Origin: Scylla paramamosain
Lineage: Eukaryota > Arthropoda > Malacostraca > Decapoda > Portunidae
Length of the DNA stretch: 64,000 nucleotides
Assembly (NCBI RefSeq): GCF_035594125.1
Contig: NC_087156.1
Location: 12,854,806-12,918,805 of the forward strand
Direction: 5' to 3'
This document shows positions 27,201-40,327 of the stretch, in pieces (the first letter of the stretch is position 1; the number at the start of each line of letters is the position of its first letter). The notes below the pieces were generated by a model, which saw only the letters and a program-made list of their open reading frames with translations, searched no databases and had not been told where the DNA came from. Both the position numbers and the translations under genes were made by a program.

Positions 27201-29340
27201 TGCTCAAAACACTAAAAACACAGGTTTCTCGTAAAGTCGTTTAATTTCCCCATATAGTTGGCTTTGCATGCACTTTATGGTTTGGTACATAACAGTCCGA
27301 AAAAAAGCTGAAATTAACTTTTTTGATAATGTTTTTTTTTTACACATGATTTCCCTGAATTTTGCCAGAATTTTGGCATCTCAGTACCTATGAAGAAGAA
27401 TAAGAAAAAAAAAATCCTATTTGTTAGTTATATCTGTATTTGTTCTCTATAAAGAGGTTTTAGCTTTTTGGTACTTATGGAACTTAAAAACACGCATAAT
27501 ACACGTTTCTCGTAATATCCTTTCGTTTCCCAGACATAGAGTTCTTTGGATGTATTTAAGCGTTTTTAGAGGTAACATGATCAAAAACACTCAAAATACA
27601 TGTTTTTGGTAATGTTAATCTGTTTCTCCATAATGGGTGTTTTGCATGTGTTTTAGCGTTTTGGCATATAAGGAGTTAAAAAAAAACACTTAAAGGCAAG
27701 TTCTTGGTAAAAGTTGGTTTTATTCCCATGTAATGTGATTGCCCTCCTTTTTAGTGCTTTATTGCCTAACTCTCTCAAAAATCCACGAAAGACACTTTTC
27801 TGGTAATGTCATTTTTTTTCCCACATAAAGCTAGTTTCGCATGCAATTTAGGGTTCTAGTAACTAAGAATGTGAAAAACACTCAAAATACACGCATTTAG
27901 TAATGTTATTCTGTTTCTTAATTAAGAGTGTTATTCAGGAGTTTCAGCATTTTGGTACCTAAGAAACTTCTCCATATACACTAGTTTTTGCGTTTTTTGC
28001 TTCGTGGTTCTTGTGAAATTATAAAATACTCATTATACACGTTTCTCGTAATGTGTTTTTATTTCCCAATATAGAGTGCTTTGCATCAATTTTCTCGTTT
28101 TTTTTTTTTTTTTGTTGGTTACAAGCTCAAAAATACTTAAAATATACCTTTTTGGTAATGTTATTCTATTTTTTCATATTGGTCTGTTTGCATCCGTTTC
28201 AGCGTTTTTTTACGTAAAACACTGAAAAGACACGTTTTTTTCAGTAATTTTGTTTTGGATTCCCATATAGAGTGAGTTCCATATTATTTATCGTTTTGGT
28301 GCCTAACATGCTGAAAACACTCAAAAGACAGTTTTCTTTTAAAGTCATTTAATTTTCCCATATAGCAGGCTTTGCATGCATTTTAGGGTTTGGTACATAA
28401 CAGTCCGAAAAAAAAGCTAAAATTAACTTTTTCGATAATGTTCTTTTGTCCACATAATTTCCCTGAATTTTAAAAGAATTTTGGCATCTCGGTACCTATG
28501 AAGATGAATAACAAAAAAAAAATAATAATATTTTCTTTTATTTCATTTATTTATTTTTATTTTTATTTTTTTGTTTCTTCATAAAGAGTGTCATTTGTGG
28601 GTTTTAGCTTTTTGGTATTTAAGTAATTTAAAAACACTTATATACACGTTTCTCGTATTGTCCTTTCGTTTCCCAAACATAGCATTCTTTGCATGTATTT
28701 AAGCGTTTTTATAGGTAACATGATCAAAAACTCTCAAAATACATGTTTTTTGTAATGTTTTTGAGTTTCTCTATGAAGGATTCTTTGCATTCGTTTTAGC
28801 GTTTTTGTATGTAAGGAGCTCAAAAATATTTAACGGCAAGTTCTTGGTAAAAGTTTGTTTTATTCACATGTAATGTGACTGCCCTTCTTTTAAGTACTTT
28901 ATTGCTTAACACGCTCATAAACACTCAAAAGACATTTTCTGGCAATATAATTTTTTCCCCACATAAACCTAGTTTCGCATGCAATTTCGTGTTTTGGTAA
29001 CTAAGAATGTAAAAAATACTCAAAATACAAGCATTTGGTAAGGTTGTTCTGTATCTCAATCAAGAGTGTTATTCATGAGTTTCAGCATTTTGGTATCTAA
29101 GAAACTTTTGCCTTGTGGTTGTTGTGAAACTAAAAAACACTCATTATACAGGTTTCTCGTAATGTCCTTTTTGTTTCCCAATATAGTGTGCTTTGCATCC
29201 ATTTTCGCGTTTTTTGTAGCTAACAGGTTCAAAAACACTCAAAATATACCTTTTTGGCAGTGTTATTCTATTTCTTCATGTTGGTCTGTTTGCATCCGTT
29301 TTAGCGTGTTTCTACGTAAAACACTGAAAAGACAAGTGTT

Positions 29341-29345
29341 AAGTG
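29341..29345 (+). other. Empty target site matching the C5 LINE insertion
   Basis: The sequence GACAAGTGTTAAGTGATTTT runs uninterrupted here. In C5 the same sequence is split by the LINE: GTGTTAAGTG lies at 59733-59742 and (A)AGTGATTTT follows the poly(A) at 63076 onward. The five bases AAGTG correspond to the target-site duplication. Confidence 0.88.
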
Positions 29346-30174
29346 ATTTTGTTTTGGATTCCTATATAGAGTGACTTCCATATTATTTATTGTTTTGGTG
29401 CCTAACATGCTGAAAAACACTCAAAAGACAGGATTCTGTTAAAGTCGTTTAATTTCCCTATAGAGGTGACTTTTCATGCAATTTAGGTTTTGGTACATAA
29501 CTGTCCGAAAAAAAAAGCTAAAATTAACTTTTTTTGATAATTTTCTTTTTTCCATATAATTTCCCTGAATTTTGCCAGAATTTTGGCATCTCGGTACCTA
29601 TAAAGAAAAATAACAAAAAAAAAAGGAAGATTCTTTTTTTTCTCACTATAAAGAGTGTTATTTGTGGATTTTAGCTTTTTGGTGCTTAAGGAATTTAATA
29701 ACATTCATAATACACGTTTCTCGTAATGTCCTTTCGTTTCCCAAACATAGGGTTCTTTGCATGTATTTAAGCGTTTTTATAGGTAACATGATCAAAAACA
29801 CTCAAAATACATGTTTTTGGTAATGTTATTCTGTTTCTTCATAAAATGTGTTTTGCATGCGTTTTAGCGTTTTGGTATATTAGGAGCTCAAAAACACTTA
29901 AAGGCAAGTTCTTGGTAAAAGTTGGTTTTATTCCCGTGTAATGTGATTGCCCTGCTTTTTAGTGCTTTATTTTTTAACACGCTCAAAAACACTCACAAGA
30001 CACTTTTCTAGAAATGTCTTTTTTTTTCCACATAACGCTAGTTTCGTATGCAATTTGGGTTTTTGGTAACCAAGAATGTGAAAAACACTCAAAATGCACG
30101 CATTTGGTAAGGTTGTTCTGTTTTTCAATTAAGAGTGTTATTCATGAGTTTCAGGGTTTTGGTATCTAAGAATC

Positions 30175-30304
30175 TCAAAAACACTTATAATGCACGTTTC
30201 TCGTAATGTCCCTTTTTTTTCTCATTTAGAGTGCTTTGCATGCATTTTGGCATTTTATTTTTCACGGAATAGCTGAAAAACACTGAAAATACACGCTTTT
30301 GGTA
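30175..30304 (+). repeat. Diverged monomeric satellite D, left part
   Basis: After the jump at about 30175 (TATCTAAGAATCTCAAAAAC), two subunits of the same family follow, with atypical endings (ATTTTTCACGG, AATAGCTG). The sequence runs into the CR1 3' end after GGTAAT. On the other side of the CR1, satellite resumes in the middle of a subunit, so this part and 31982-34397 were originally continuous. Confidence 0.7.
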
Positions 30305-30404
30305 ATAAGAACATAAGAACATAAGAAATAAGTAATTATGCAAGAAGACATCTGGCCTATACGTGGCAGTACTTGTATGAAATATGCCTACGTATTTCTA
30401 CCTA

Positions 30405-31980
30405 TCATCCCCATCTATAAATGTGTAATTTTCTCTTACAGTTGCCAAATGCCTCAGCACTAACAGCTTGATTACTAAGTCCGTTCCAATCATCTACTAC
30501 TGTATTTGAAAAACAATTCCTTTCTGTTTCCTTTTTGAACATCAAGTTTTCAGGCTCAAGCCTGAAAACTTGATGTTCTATTTTTCTTGTTCTATCATGG
30601 TTACAGATTCTAAGAATTTTCATTATGTTCCCCTTGTTATAACCCATATACCACTTAAAGACTTCTATCAGGTCCACTCTTAACCTACGTCTCTCTCTAG
30701 AATGTAAATTTAACAGCTTGAATATCGCTTCGTAAGGAATACTCCTCATCCCCTGTATCCTTTTAGTCATTCTCCTTTGAAGTGATTCTAATAGACCTTT
30801 ATCCTTCCTGTGATGTGGTGACCAGAATAGGACAGCGTAGTCTAGATGAAGTCTGACCACCGCTAAATATAACTTTAATATTACTTCGGGAGTTTTACTT
30901 TTAGCACTGCTGAAAATGAATCATAATACACTTTTTGCTTTGTTTCTGGCCTCTTTGCATTGCTTTCTTAGACGGAGTTCAGAGCCAACTTTAAATTTCA
31001 AATCTTTTTCTAACCCTGAACCTACCAGAACTTGGTTGTTCATTGTGTAACTACTGTGTGGGTTTCTTCTACTTACGCTAAGTGCTTTGCATTTGTTGAT
31101 ATTAAACTGCATTTGCCATCTGTTTGTCCATTCGTTCATCCTATCAAAATCTGCCTGCAAGGCGATGGTATGCGATTCTGACCTAATTAATCTACATACT
31201 CTCGTGTCATCCGCAAATTTACTAACAACACTACTAATTCCACTATCCAAGTCATTGACATATATTACAAACAACATCGGCCCTAATACTAATAATCCCT
31301 TTGTCACCCCACTAATTACTTGACCCCACTCGGATTTAGAGCCGTTTATTACAACACTCTGTCGCCTGCCGCTTGGCCATGACCTTATCCAGATTACTTA
31401 TAACCTTTTTCCAATTCTTAAATACTCTGGAATATGTTTCATCCGGTCCTGGTGATTTGAACTTTTCAGCTTATCTATCTCCTGTTCCACTATCTCTTTA
31501 GTTATGGTAATATCTGTCAGCTTCTCATTTTCTTCTACTCTAAATATCTTGTCACTCTTCGGCAAATCCTGCATGTTTTCCTTGGCAAAGCCAGTTAAAA
31601 AATACTCGTTCACAATTTTACTAATCTCCTCCCAACAACTAAGCAGGTCCCATTCTGCTGTCTTTAAGGAACTATTGTTTCTCTATTCTTCGTCTTATAT
31701 GAATAATAAAATCCCTTGGGGTCCATTTTCGCTTGGCTGGCTACCTTTAATTCATAACTATTTTTAGCTTTGCTTGTTAAACTCCTGATTTTTTAATTCT
31801 TTATATTATGGTCTTAAAACCACTTCCCCTGTCTTTAATCTCATATATATTTCTCTTTCGCCCTATGTAATGTTTTAACCTCAGTCATCCATTTAGGATC
31901 ATTCTTCTGCGATCTTATTCTTCTGTAAGGGATATTCCCTAACTGTCCTGAATGTAATTTATCAACGAAATATTTATTTC
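30405..31980 (-). pseudogene. CR1 reverse transcriptase pseudogene
   Basis: Reads from 31980 downward. The linker (around NIPYRRIRSQKNDPKWM) is followed by a region ending PEYLRIGKRL and a TAA near 31398. It then jumps to WIRSWPSGRRQSVVINGSKS (around 31390-31330), the motif before RT domain B. The palm segment that should lie between, including motif A with the first catalytic Asp, is missing, roughly 120 residues or more judging from CR1 relatives. The normally conserved GVPQGSVLGP is degraded to GVTKGLLVLGP (about 31310-31275). The FADD box is intact at 31206-31217. A single TGA at 30921-30923 stands where the frame otherwise continues (KSVL stop FIFSSAK). The C-terminal part (30920-30405) contains LHLDYAVLFWSP, typical of CR1 ends. 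Not functional. Confidence 0.88.
30537..30578. repeat. Perfect 19-bp inverted repeat inside the CR1 coding region
   Basis: Left arm 30537-30555 and right arm 30560-30578 are exact reverse complements, with the 4-base loop TCAA. The hairpin falls in the codons for the FRLEPENLMF segment of the relic. Confidence 0.85.
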
Positions 31981-31981
31981 A

Positions 31982-34397
31982 CTTCTCTATAAAGAGTATT
32001 TTGCTTGAGTTTTAGCGTTTCTGTACATAAGAACCTTTAAAACAGGTTTTTAGTAATGTTATTTTGTATTCCTTTATGGAGCACTTTCCATGCTTTTAAG
32101 CGTTTTGGTGTCTAACAAGTTGGAAAACACTCAAAAGACACGTTGATGACAATGTCGTTTTGTTTCCCGATAAAGGGGGCTTCCAATGCATTTTTTCTTT
32201 TGGTACTTAAAAATATAAAAAAAAAGTTTAAGTAAAAGTTTTCGGTAGAGTTATTTTTCCATATAAAGTTCTAATCATATGTTTTTTGAGTCTGGGTACC
32301 TAAAAAGCTCAAAATCTCTCATAATACACTTTTCTCGTAATGTCCTTTCTTTTCTCCATGTAGGATGGTTTGCGTGTAATTTGGCACTTTTATACTTAAC
32401 AAGCACAAAAACAATCAAAATACAAGTTTTTGGTAATGTTAATTTGTTTGTCCGTAAAGTATATTGCCAAATAGGGCGCTTTCAATGCTTTTTAGCATTT
32501 TGATTCCTAACACTCAAGTAAACACTCAAAAGACACGTTTCCTGTAATATCGTTTTGCTTCTTCATATAGGGATCTGCATGCATTATGAGTTTTGCTACA
32601 TAATGTGAAAAACGCTCAAAATAAATATTTTAGGTAATGTTGTTCTTTTTCTCTGTATAGGGTGCTATTCATCCTTTTTAGCGTTTTGGTACTTAGGAAG
32701 CTTACTTAGGAAGCTCAAAAACACAAATAAAACTTGTTTCCCCAAACGTCTTTCCATTTCCCCATATAGGATGCTTTGTATGTATTTTGACGTTTTGGTA
32801 CATAAAAAGGAAAAACAAAAATACTCAAAAGCACGTTTTTGGTGATGTTCTGTTTCTCTATTAAGAGATATAGAATATATTTAATTTTCATTCAAGCGGT
32901 TTAGTGTTTGGTACCTAAGAGACTCAAAACTCTGATAATGCACGTTCCTCGTAATGTCCTATCGTTTCCTCATACAGGGTGCTTTACATGTATTTTTAAG
33001 ATGATGTACGTAACAGACTCAAAAAGACTCAAAATACACATTTTTAGTAAGGTTTTTTTTTCTGTTTGGTAAGATTATTCGTCTTTGTTGCACGTGTTTT
33101 AGCGTTTTGGAACATAAAAAGTTTAAAACACTTAAAAGACATGCTTATTATTTTGCATTTCTATATAAGGTCCTTTCCATGCTATTTAGCGTTTTCGTGC
33201 CTAACACGCTGACAAACACATAAAAACACATTTTTTATATTGTTTAATTTTCTCGTATAGCGAGCAAGCATTATGGTGTTTTGCTACCTGACAATGTGAA
33301 AAACATTCAAATTACGTGATTTTGGTAATGTTTTTTCTTTCTCCATTTTTGCGTTTTGGTATCTGAGGAGCTAAAAAAAAAATAAAGAAAAAATTCATAA
33401 TACACGTTTTTTGTCATGTCCTTTCGTTTCCTCATATAGGCTGTTTTTGGTGCTTTGGTACCTAACAGGGTGTTTGCATGTATTTTGACATTTTAGTTCG
33501 TAAGAATCTAAAAAAAAACACTCTAAAGACGCGTTTTGGTAATTATCAATGTAAAAAAAATACCCGTTTTTGGTAAGTTTCTTCTTTTTCTTCAGAGCAC
33601 TATTGAAGTACTAATTTGGTTCTAAAGAAAGTAATAAAAAAAAAAACACACAACAAACGTTTCTCGTAATGTCCTTTTTATTTCCATATGCAGGGTGATT
33701 TGTTTGATGACAGGCGATTTTGTACATAATAAGCTAAAAAAAAAAATAATAAAAAACAAAAAACACGTTTTTGGTTAGTGTATTCTGTTTCTCTATATAT
33801 GGTATTTTCATACGTTTTTAAAGTCGTTTCATATATCTACTCGTATATATGGATCTTTGCATGAATTTTGGCTTTTTGGTGACTAACAATGTCATAACTC
33901 AAAATGCACGTTTTTTTTTTTTTTTTTTTTTTGGCAGTATTGTTCTGTTTCTCCATATAGAGTATTTTTCATGCGTTTTACCCTTTTGATACTAAGAAAA
34001 TCAAAAACACTCATAATACACGTTTCTCGTAATGTCTTTTAATTTTTCCCATATAGGATATTTCCGATTCATATAGGCGTTTTTTACGTAACAATCTTAC
34101 AAAAGACTTAAAATACTTGTTTTGTATGCGTTTTAGCGTTTTCGTATGTAAGGAACTTAAAAACACTTAAAGACAAGTTATTGGCAAAAGTTGGTTTTAT
34201 TCCCATGTAATGTGATTGCCCTGCTTTTTAGCCTAACACGCTAAAAAAAAACTCAAGACACTTCTCTGGTAATATTTTTTTTCACACATAAAGCTAGTTT
34301 CGCATGCAATTTGGGGTTTTGGTAAGTAAGAATGTTAAAAAGATTCAAAATACACCCATTTGGTAAGGCTGTTCTGTTTCTCAGTTAAGAGTGTTAT
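31982..34397 (+). repeat. Diverged monomeric satellite D, main part
   Basis: Same subunit family (for example TACACTTTTCTCGTAATGTCC at about 32326 and CGTTTCTCGTAATGTC at about 34021), but subunits are much more divergent. They vary in length, and I cannot find the fixed ten-subunit order. Local features: a 13-bp tandem duplication at 32691-32716 (ACTTAGGAAGCT core), a long T-run at about 33911-33932, and many small indels. From about 34120 the units look more standard. No gene is visible. Confidence 0.75.
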
Positions 34398-34430
34398 TCA
34401 CATTACATTACTACATTTACAGCGTTACAT
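34398..34430. other. Non-satellite filler at the inversion junction
   Basis: Forward-oriented satellite stops at GTGTTATTCA and reverse-oriented satellite begins at about AAAACGTTTAAATACATGC. The bases between (CATTACATTACTACATTTAC, then AGCGTTACATT) do not match a subunit and consist of short ACATT repeats. This is the orientation switch between D and C4. Confidence 0.72.
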
Positions 34431-37400
34431 TAATAAAAACGTTTAAATACATGCAAAGAATCCTATGTTTGGGAAACAAAAGGACATTACGAGAAACGTG
34501 ACTTATAAGTGTTTTTAAGTTACTTAAATGCCAAAAAGCTAAAACCTACAAATAACACTCTTTTTGAAGAAACAAAAAAATAAAAATAAAAAACAAATAA
34601 ATGAAATAAAAGAAAATAATATATTTTTTTTCTTGTTATTCATCTTCATAGGTACCGATATGCCAAAATTCTGTTAAAATTCAGGGAAATTATGTGGATA
34701 AAATAATATTATCGTAAAAGTTAATTTTAGCTTTTTTTTTTCGGACTGTTACGTACTAAACCCTAAAGTCCATGCAAAGCCATCTATATGAGGAAATTAA
34801 ACGACTTTACAAGAAAACTGTCTTTTGAGTGTTTTTCAGCATGTTAGGCACCAAAACGATAAATAATATGGAAGTCACTCTATATATGAATTCAAAACAA
34901 AATTACTGAAAACGTGTCTTTTTAGTGTTTTACCTAAAAAACGCTAAAACGGATGCAAACAGACCAATATGAAGAAATAGAATAACATTACCAAAAAGGT
35001 ATATTTTCAGTATTTTTGAGCTTGTAACCAACAAAAAAAAAAAAAAAAGCGAAAATATATGCAAAGCACTCTATATTGGGAAACAAAAAGACATTAAGAG
35101 AAACGTGTATAACGATTATTTTTTAGTTTCACGAACCACAAAGCAAAAAACGCAAAAACTAGTGTATATGGAGAAGTTTCTTAGATACCAAAATGCTGAA
35201 ACTCCTGAATAACACTCTTAATTAAGAAACAGAATAACATTACTAAATGCGTGTATTTTGAGTGTTTTTCACATTCTTAGTTACAAGAACCCCAAATTGC
35301 ATGCGAAACAAGCTTTATGTGGGAAAAAATATGATATTACCAGAAAAGTGTCTTTTTAGGGTTTTTGAGAGAGTTAGGCAATAAACCATTAAAAGGGAGG
35401 GCAATCACATTACATGGGAATAAAAGCAACTTTTACCAAGATCTTGCCTTTAAGTGTGTTTTAACTCCATATATACCAAAACGCTAAAACACATGCAAAA
35501 CACCCTTTATGGAGAAACAGATTAACATTACCAAAAACATGTATTTTGAGTGTTTTTGATCATGTTACCTCTAAAAACGCTTAAATATATGCAAAGAAAC
35601 CTATGTCTGGGAAATGAAAGGACATTACCAGAAACGTGTATTATGCGTGTTTTTAAGTTCCATAAGTACGAAAAAGCTAAAACCTCTTTATACAAAAAAA
35701 ATAAAGAAATAATTAAAAAATAGGATTTTTTTTTTTTGTTATTCTTCTTCATAGGTACTGAGATGCCAAAATTCTAGCAAAATTCAGGGAAATTATGTGT
35801 AAAAAGAACATTATCAAAAATGTTAATTTTAGCTTTTTTTCGGACTATTATGTACCAAACCATGAAGTACATGCAAAGCCAATTATATGGAGAAATTAAA
35901 CGACTTGACGAGAAACCTGTGTTTCTAGTGTTTTTGTGCATGTTAGTCACCAAAACAATAAATAATATTGAAGTCAATCTATGTGGGAATCCTTATATAC
36001 CAAAACGCTAAAACGAATGCAAAACACCCTTTATGGAGAAACAGAATAACATTACCAAAAACATGTATTTTGAGTGTTTTTGATCATGTTACCTATAAAA
36101 ATGCTTAAATACATGCAAAGAATCTTATGTTTGGGAAATTAAAGGACATTTTGAGAAACTATATATATATAATATGGATATGTATAATATGGAAGTAACT
36201 CAATATGGGAATCCATCAAAAAAATTGCTGAAAAAGTGTCTTTTCAGTGTTTTACGTAGAAAAACGCTAAACGATTGCAAACCAGTGAATATGAAAAAGT
36301 AGAATAACATTACCAAAACAGGTATATATTCAGTGTTTTTGAGCTTCTTATCTACAAAAAAAGCGAAAATGGATAGAAAGCACTCTATATTGAGATAGAA
36401 AAGGACATTACGAAAAACTTGTATAATGAGTTTTTTATAGTTTCACAAGCACCACAAGGCAAAAAACGCAAAAACTCGTGTATATGGATAAGTTTCTTAG
36501 ATACCAAAATGCTGAAACTCAGGAATAACACTCTTAATTAAGAATACAGAACAACCTTACGATATGCGTGTATTTTGACTGTTTTTCACATTCTTAGTTA
36601 CCAAAACCCCAAATTCCATGCAAAACTAGCTTTATGTGGTAAAAAAATGACATTACCAGAAAAGTGTCTTTTGAGTGTTTTTGAGCATGTTAGGCAATAA
36701 AGCAGTAGAAAAGGAGGGCAATCACATTACATGGGAATAAAACCATTTTTTACCAAGAACTTGCCTTTAAGTGTTTTTGAGCTCCTTATATACCAAAACA
36801 CTAAAACGCATGCAAAATACCCTTTATGGAGAAACAGATTAACATTACGAAAAACATGTATTTTGAGAGTTTTTGATCATGTTACCTCTAATAACGTTTT
36901 CATACATGCAAAAAAACCGTATGTCTGGGAAACGAAAGAACATTAGGAGAAACGTGTATTATGAGTCTTTTTAAGTTCCATAAGTACCAAAAAGCTAAAA
37001 CCTCTTTATAGAGAAAAAAAAGTAAATAAATAAATAGGAATTTTTTTTTTCTTATTCTTCTTCATAGGTACCAAGATCACAAAATTCTGGCAAAATTTAG
37101 AGAAATTATATGAAAAAAAGAACATTATGAAAAAAGTTAATTTTAGCCTTTTATGCACAAAAACTGTTATGCACAAAACCCTAAAGTGCATACAAAGACA
37201 ACTATATGGGGAAATTAAACGACTTTACGAGAAACCTGTGTTTCTAGTGTTTTTCAGCATGTTAGTCACCAGAATAATTAACAATATGGAATTCATTATA
37301 TTTGGGAATCCAAAACAAATTACTGAAAACCTGTCTTTTCCGTGTTTTAAGTAGAAAAATGATAAAACGGATGCAAACCAGCCAACATGAAAAAATAGAA

Positions 37401-40327
37401 TAACATTACCAAAAAGGTATATTTTGAGTATTTTTGAGCTTTTTACAATAAGAAAAAAAAAACGCCAAAATGGATGGAAAGCTCTATATATTGGTTAACA
37501 AAAGGACATTACGAGAAACGTGTATAATGAGTGTTTTATAGATTCTCAAGAAGCACAAGGCAAAAAACGCAAAAACTCGTATATATGGAGAAGTTTCTTA
37601 TATAACAAAATGGTGAAACTCCTGAATAACACTCTTAATTGAGAAAAAGAACAACCTTACCAAATGCGTGTATTTTGAGTGTTTTTTCAAATTCTTAGTT
37701 ACCAAAACCCCAAATTATATATGAAAGCTTTATGTGGAAAAAAAAAAGGCATTACCAGAAAAGTGTCTTTTAAGTGTTTTTTTTTTAAGCATGATAGGCA
37801 ATAAAGCACTAAAAAGCAGGGCAAACACATTACATGGGAATAAAATCAACTTTTACCAAATGTTTTTTCTAAGTGTTCTTGAGCTCCTTATATACCAAAA
37901 CGCTAAAACGCATGCAAAACACCCTTTATTTAGAAACAGAATAATATTACCAAAAACATGTATTTTGAGTGTTTTTGATAATGTTATCTATTAAAACGCT
38001 TAAATACATGCAAAGAATCTTATGTTTGGGAAACGAAAGGACATTTCAAGAAATGTGTATTATGAGTGTTTTTAAGTTCTTTAAGTACCAAAAAGCTAAA
38101 ACCCAGAAATAACACTCTTTATAGAGAAAAAAAAATAAAAAAATAGTTTTTTTTCATTCATCTTCATAGGTACCGAGATGCTAAAATTCTGTCAAAATTC
38201 ATGGAAATTATGTGAAAAAAGAACATTATGAAAAAGAGTTAATTTTAGCTTTTTTTTTCGGACTGTTATGTACCAAACCCTAAAGTGAATGCAAAGCCAC
38301 CTATATGGGGATATTAAACGACTTTACCAGAAACCTGTCTTTTGTCGTTTTTTCAGCATGTTAGGCACCAAAACGATAAATAATATGGAAGTCACTAAAT
38401 GTGGGAATCCATCACAAAATTACTGAAAAAGTGTCTTTTCAGTGTTTTACGTAGAAAAACGCTAATTCGGATGCAAACCAACGAATATGGAGAAATAGAA
38501 TAACATTACCAAAAAGGTAATGAGCTTCTTATCTTCAAGAAACGCGGAAATGGATGGAAAGCACTCTATATTGGGATACAAAATTACATTACGAGAAACG
38601 TGTATAATGAGTGTTTTATAGTTTCACAACAGCCACAAGGCAAAAATCGCAAAACTCGGTGTATATGGAGAAGTTTCTTAGAAACCAAAATGCTGAAACT
38701 CAGAAATAACACTCTTAATTAAGAATACAGAACATCCTTTCCAAATGCATGTATTTTGAGTGCTTTTCACATTCTTAGTTACCAAAACCAAAAATTGCAT
38801 GCGAAACTAGCTTTATGGGGGAAAAAATGACATTACCAAAAAAGTGTCATTTGAGTGTTTTTGAGCGTGATAGGCACTAAAGCACTAAAAAGGAGGGCAA
38901 TCACATTATATGGGAATAAAACCAACTTTTACCAAGAACCTGCCTTTACTTGTTTTTGAGCTTCTTACATACCAAAACGCTAAAACGCATCCAAACACCC
39001 TTTATGGAAAAACAGAATAACATTACCAGAAACATGTATTTTAAGTGTTTTTGATCATGTTACCTATAAAAATGCCTAAATACATGCAAAGAACCCTATG
39101 TTTGGTAAATGAAAGGACATTACGAGAATCGTGTATTATGAGTGTTTTTAAGTTCCTTAACTACCAAAAAGCTAAAACCCACAAATAACTCTTTATAGAG
39201 AGAAAAAAAAATTTGTTATACATCTTCATGGGTACCGAGATGCCAAAATTCTGGCAAAATTCATGGAAATTTTGTAAAAAAAAATCATTATAAAAAATAA
39301 TTTTAGCTTTTTTCCGGAGTTATGTACAAATTACACAACTTTACCAGAAACCTATCTTGTGAGTGTTTTTCAGTAATCTTAATAATATTACTTAAAACGT
39401 GTCTTTTCAGTGATTTACATAGAAAAACGCTAAAACGGATGCAAACCAACCAATGTGATGAAATAGAATAACATTACCAAAAAGATATATTTTGATGTGT
39501 TTTTGAGCTTGTTACCTACAAAAAATGCAAAAATGGATGGAAAGCACTTTATATTGGCAAAGAAGAGGACATTACGAGAAACGTGTATGACTGTTTTATA
39601 GTTTGACAAGAACCACAATGTAAAATACTCAACAACTCGTGTACATAAAGAAGTTTCTTACATACCAAAAAGCTGAAACTCATCAATAACACTTGTAATT
39701 TTGAAACAGAAATACCTTACCAAATGTTTGTATTAGAAAAGTTTCTTACATACCAAAATGCTGAAACTCATGAATAACAATTTTAATTAAGAAATAGAAC
39801 AACCTTACTAAATGCCTGTGTTTTGAGTTTTTTCACATTTTTAGTTACGAAAACCCCAAATTCCATGCAAAACTAGCTTTATGTGGGAAAAAAAAATGAT
39901 ATTACCAGAAAAGTGTCTTTTAAGTGTTTTTGAGCGTGTTAGGTAATAAAGCACTAAAAAGCAGAGGAATCACATTACATGGGAATAATAACAACTTTTA
40001 CCAAGAACTTGCCTTTAAGTGTTTTTGAGCTAATTACATACCAAAACGCTAAAATGCATGCAAAACACCTTTTATAGGAAAGAGAATAAAATTACCAAAA
40101 ACATATATTTTGAGTGTTTTTGATCATGTTATCTATAAAAACGATTAAATACAGGCAAAAAAACTTATATATAAGAAACGAAAGGACATTACGAGAAATG
40201 TCTATTATAAGTGTTTTTAAGTTCCTTAAGTACCAAAAAGCTAAAACCCACAAATAACACTTTATTTAGAAAAAAAAAGTAAGAAAAAAAGTAGGATTTT
40301 TTTTTTTTTTTGTTATTCATCTTCATA

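Larger units (their letters stand above)
17310..30175 (+). repeat. Satellite block C3 (super-repeat copy, forward)
   Basis: HOR anchors at about 17334, 18406, 19526, 20594, 22266, 23194, 24301, 25410, 26504, 27582, 28724 and 29792. In variant terms: a, b, c, d, an extra unit lost elsewhere, f, i, j, m, n, o, p. Variants g-h and k-l are missing as whole units, near 23760 and between 26130 and 26280. Another deletion at about 22950-22985 removes most of subunits 7-9. The block keeps several states absent from C1, C4 and C5: the full-length inversion in variant d and the unit at 22266. It also carries the empty target site (29341-29345) of the LINE found in C5. It ends at about 30175, where subunit 4 jumps into the diverged block D. 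Confidence 0.9.
30305..31981 (-). mobile_element. CR1-type LINE relic, 5'-truncated and internally deleted
   Basis: Minus-strand non-LTR retrotransposon fragment of about 1.68 kb. Its 3' end (low coordinates) terminates in near-perfect 8-bp repeats of CTTATGTT (30307-30330), a terminus typical of the CR1 clade, which lacks a poly(A) tail. Coding remnants all lie in one reading frame. They run from the linker upstream of the RT (31980 down to about 31620) through an RT N-terminal piece, RT palm motifs and the C-terminal region, with a stop near 30405. The endonuclease region is absent, which is normal 5' truncation. It inserted within a single satellite subunit with loss of about 10 bp and no obvious target duplication. 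Confidence 0.88.

Noticed and set aside
30921..31323. Plus-strand open frame 31087-31323 over the CR1 relic
   Set aside because: Shadow of the minus-strand RT frame, which has clear FADD and SWPSGRRQ motifs.
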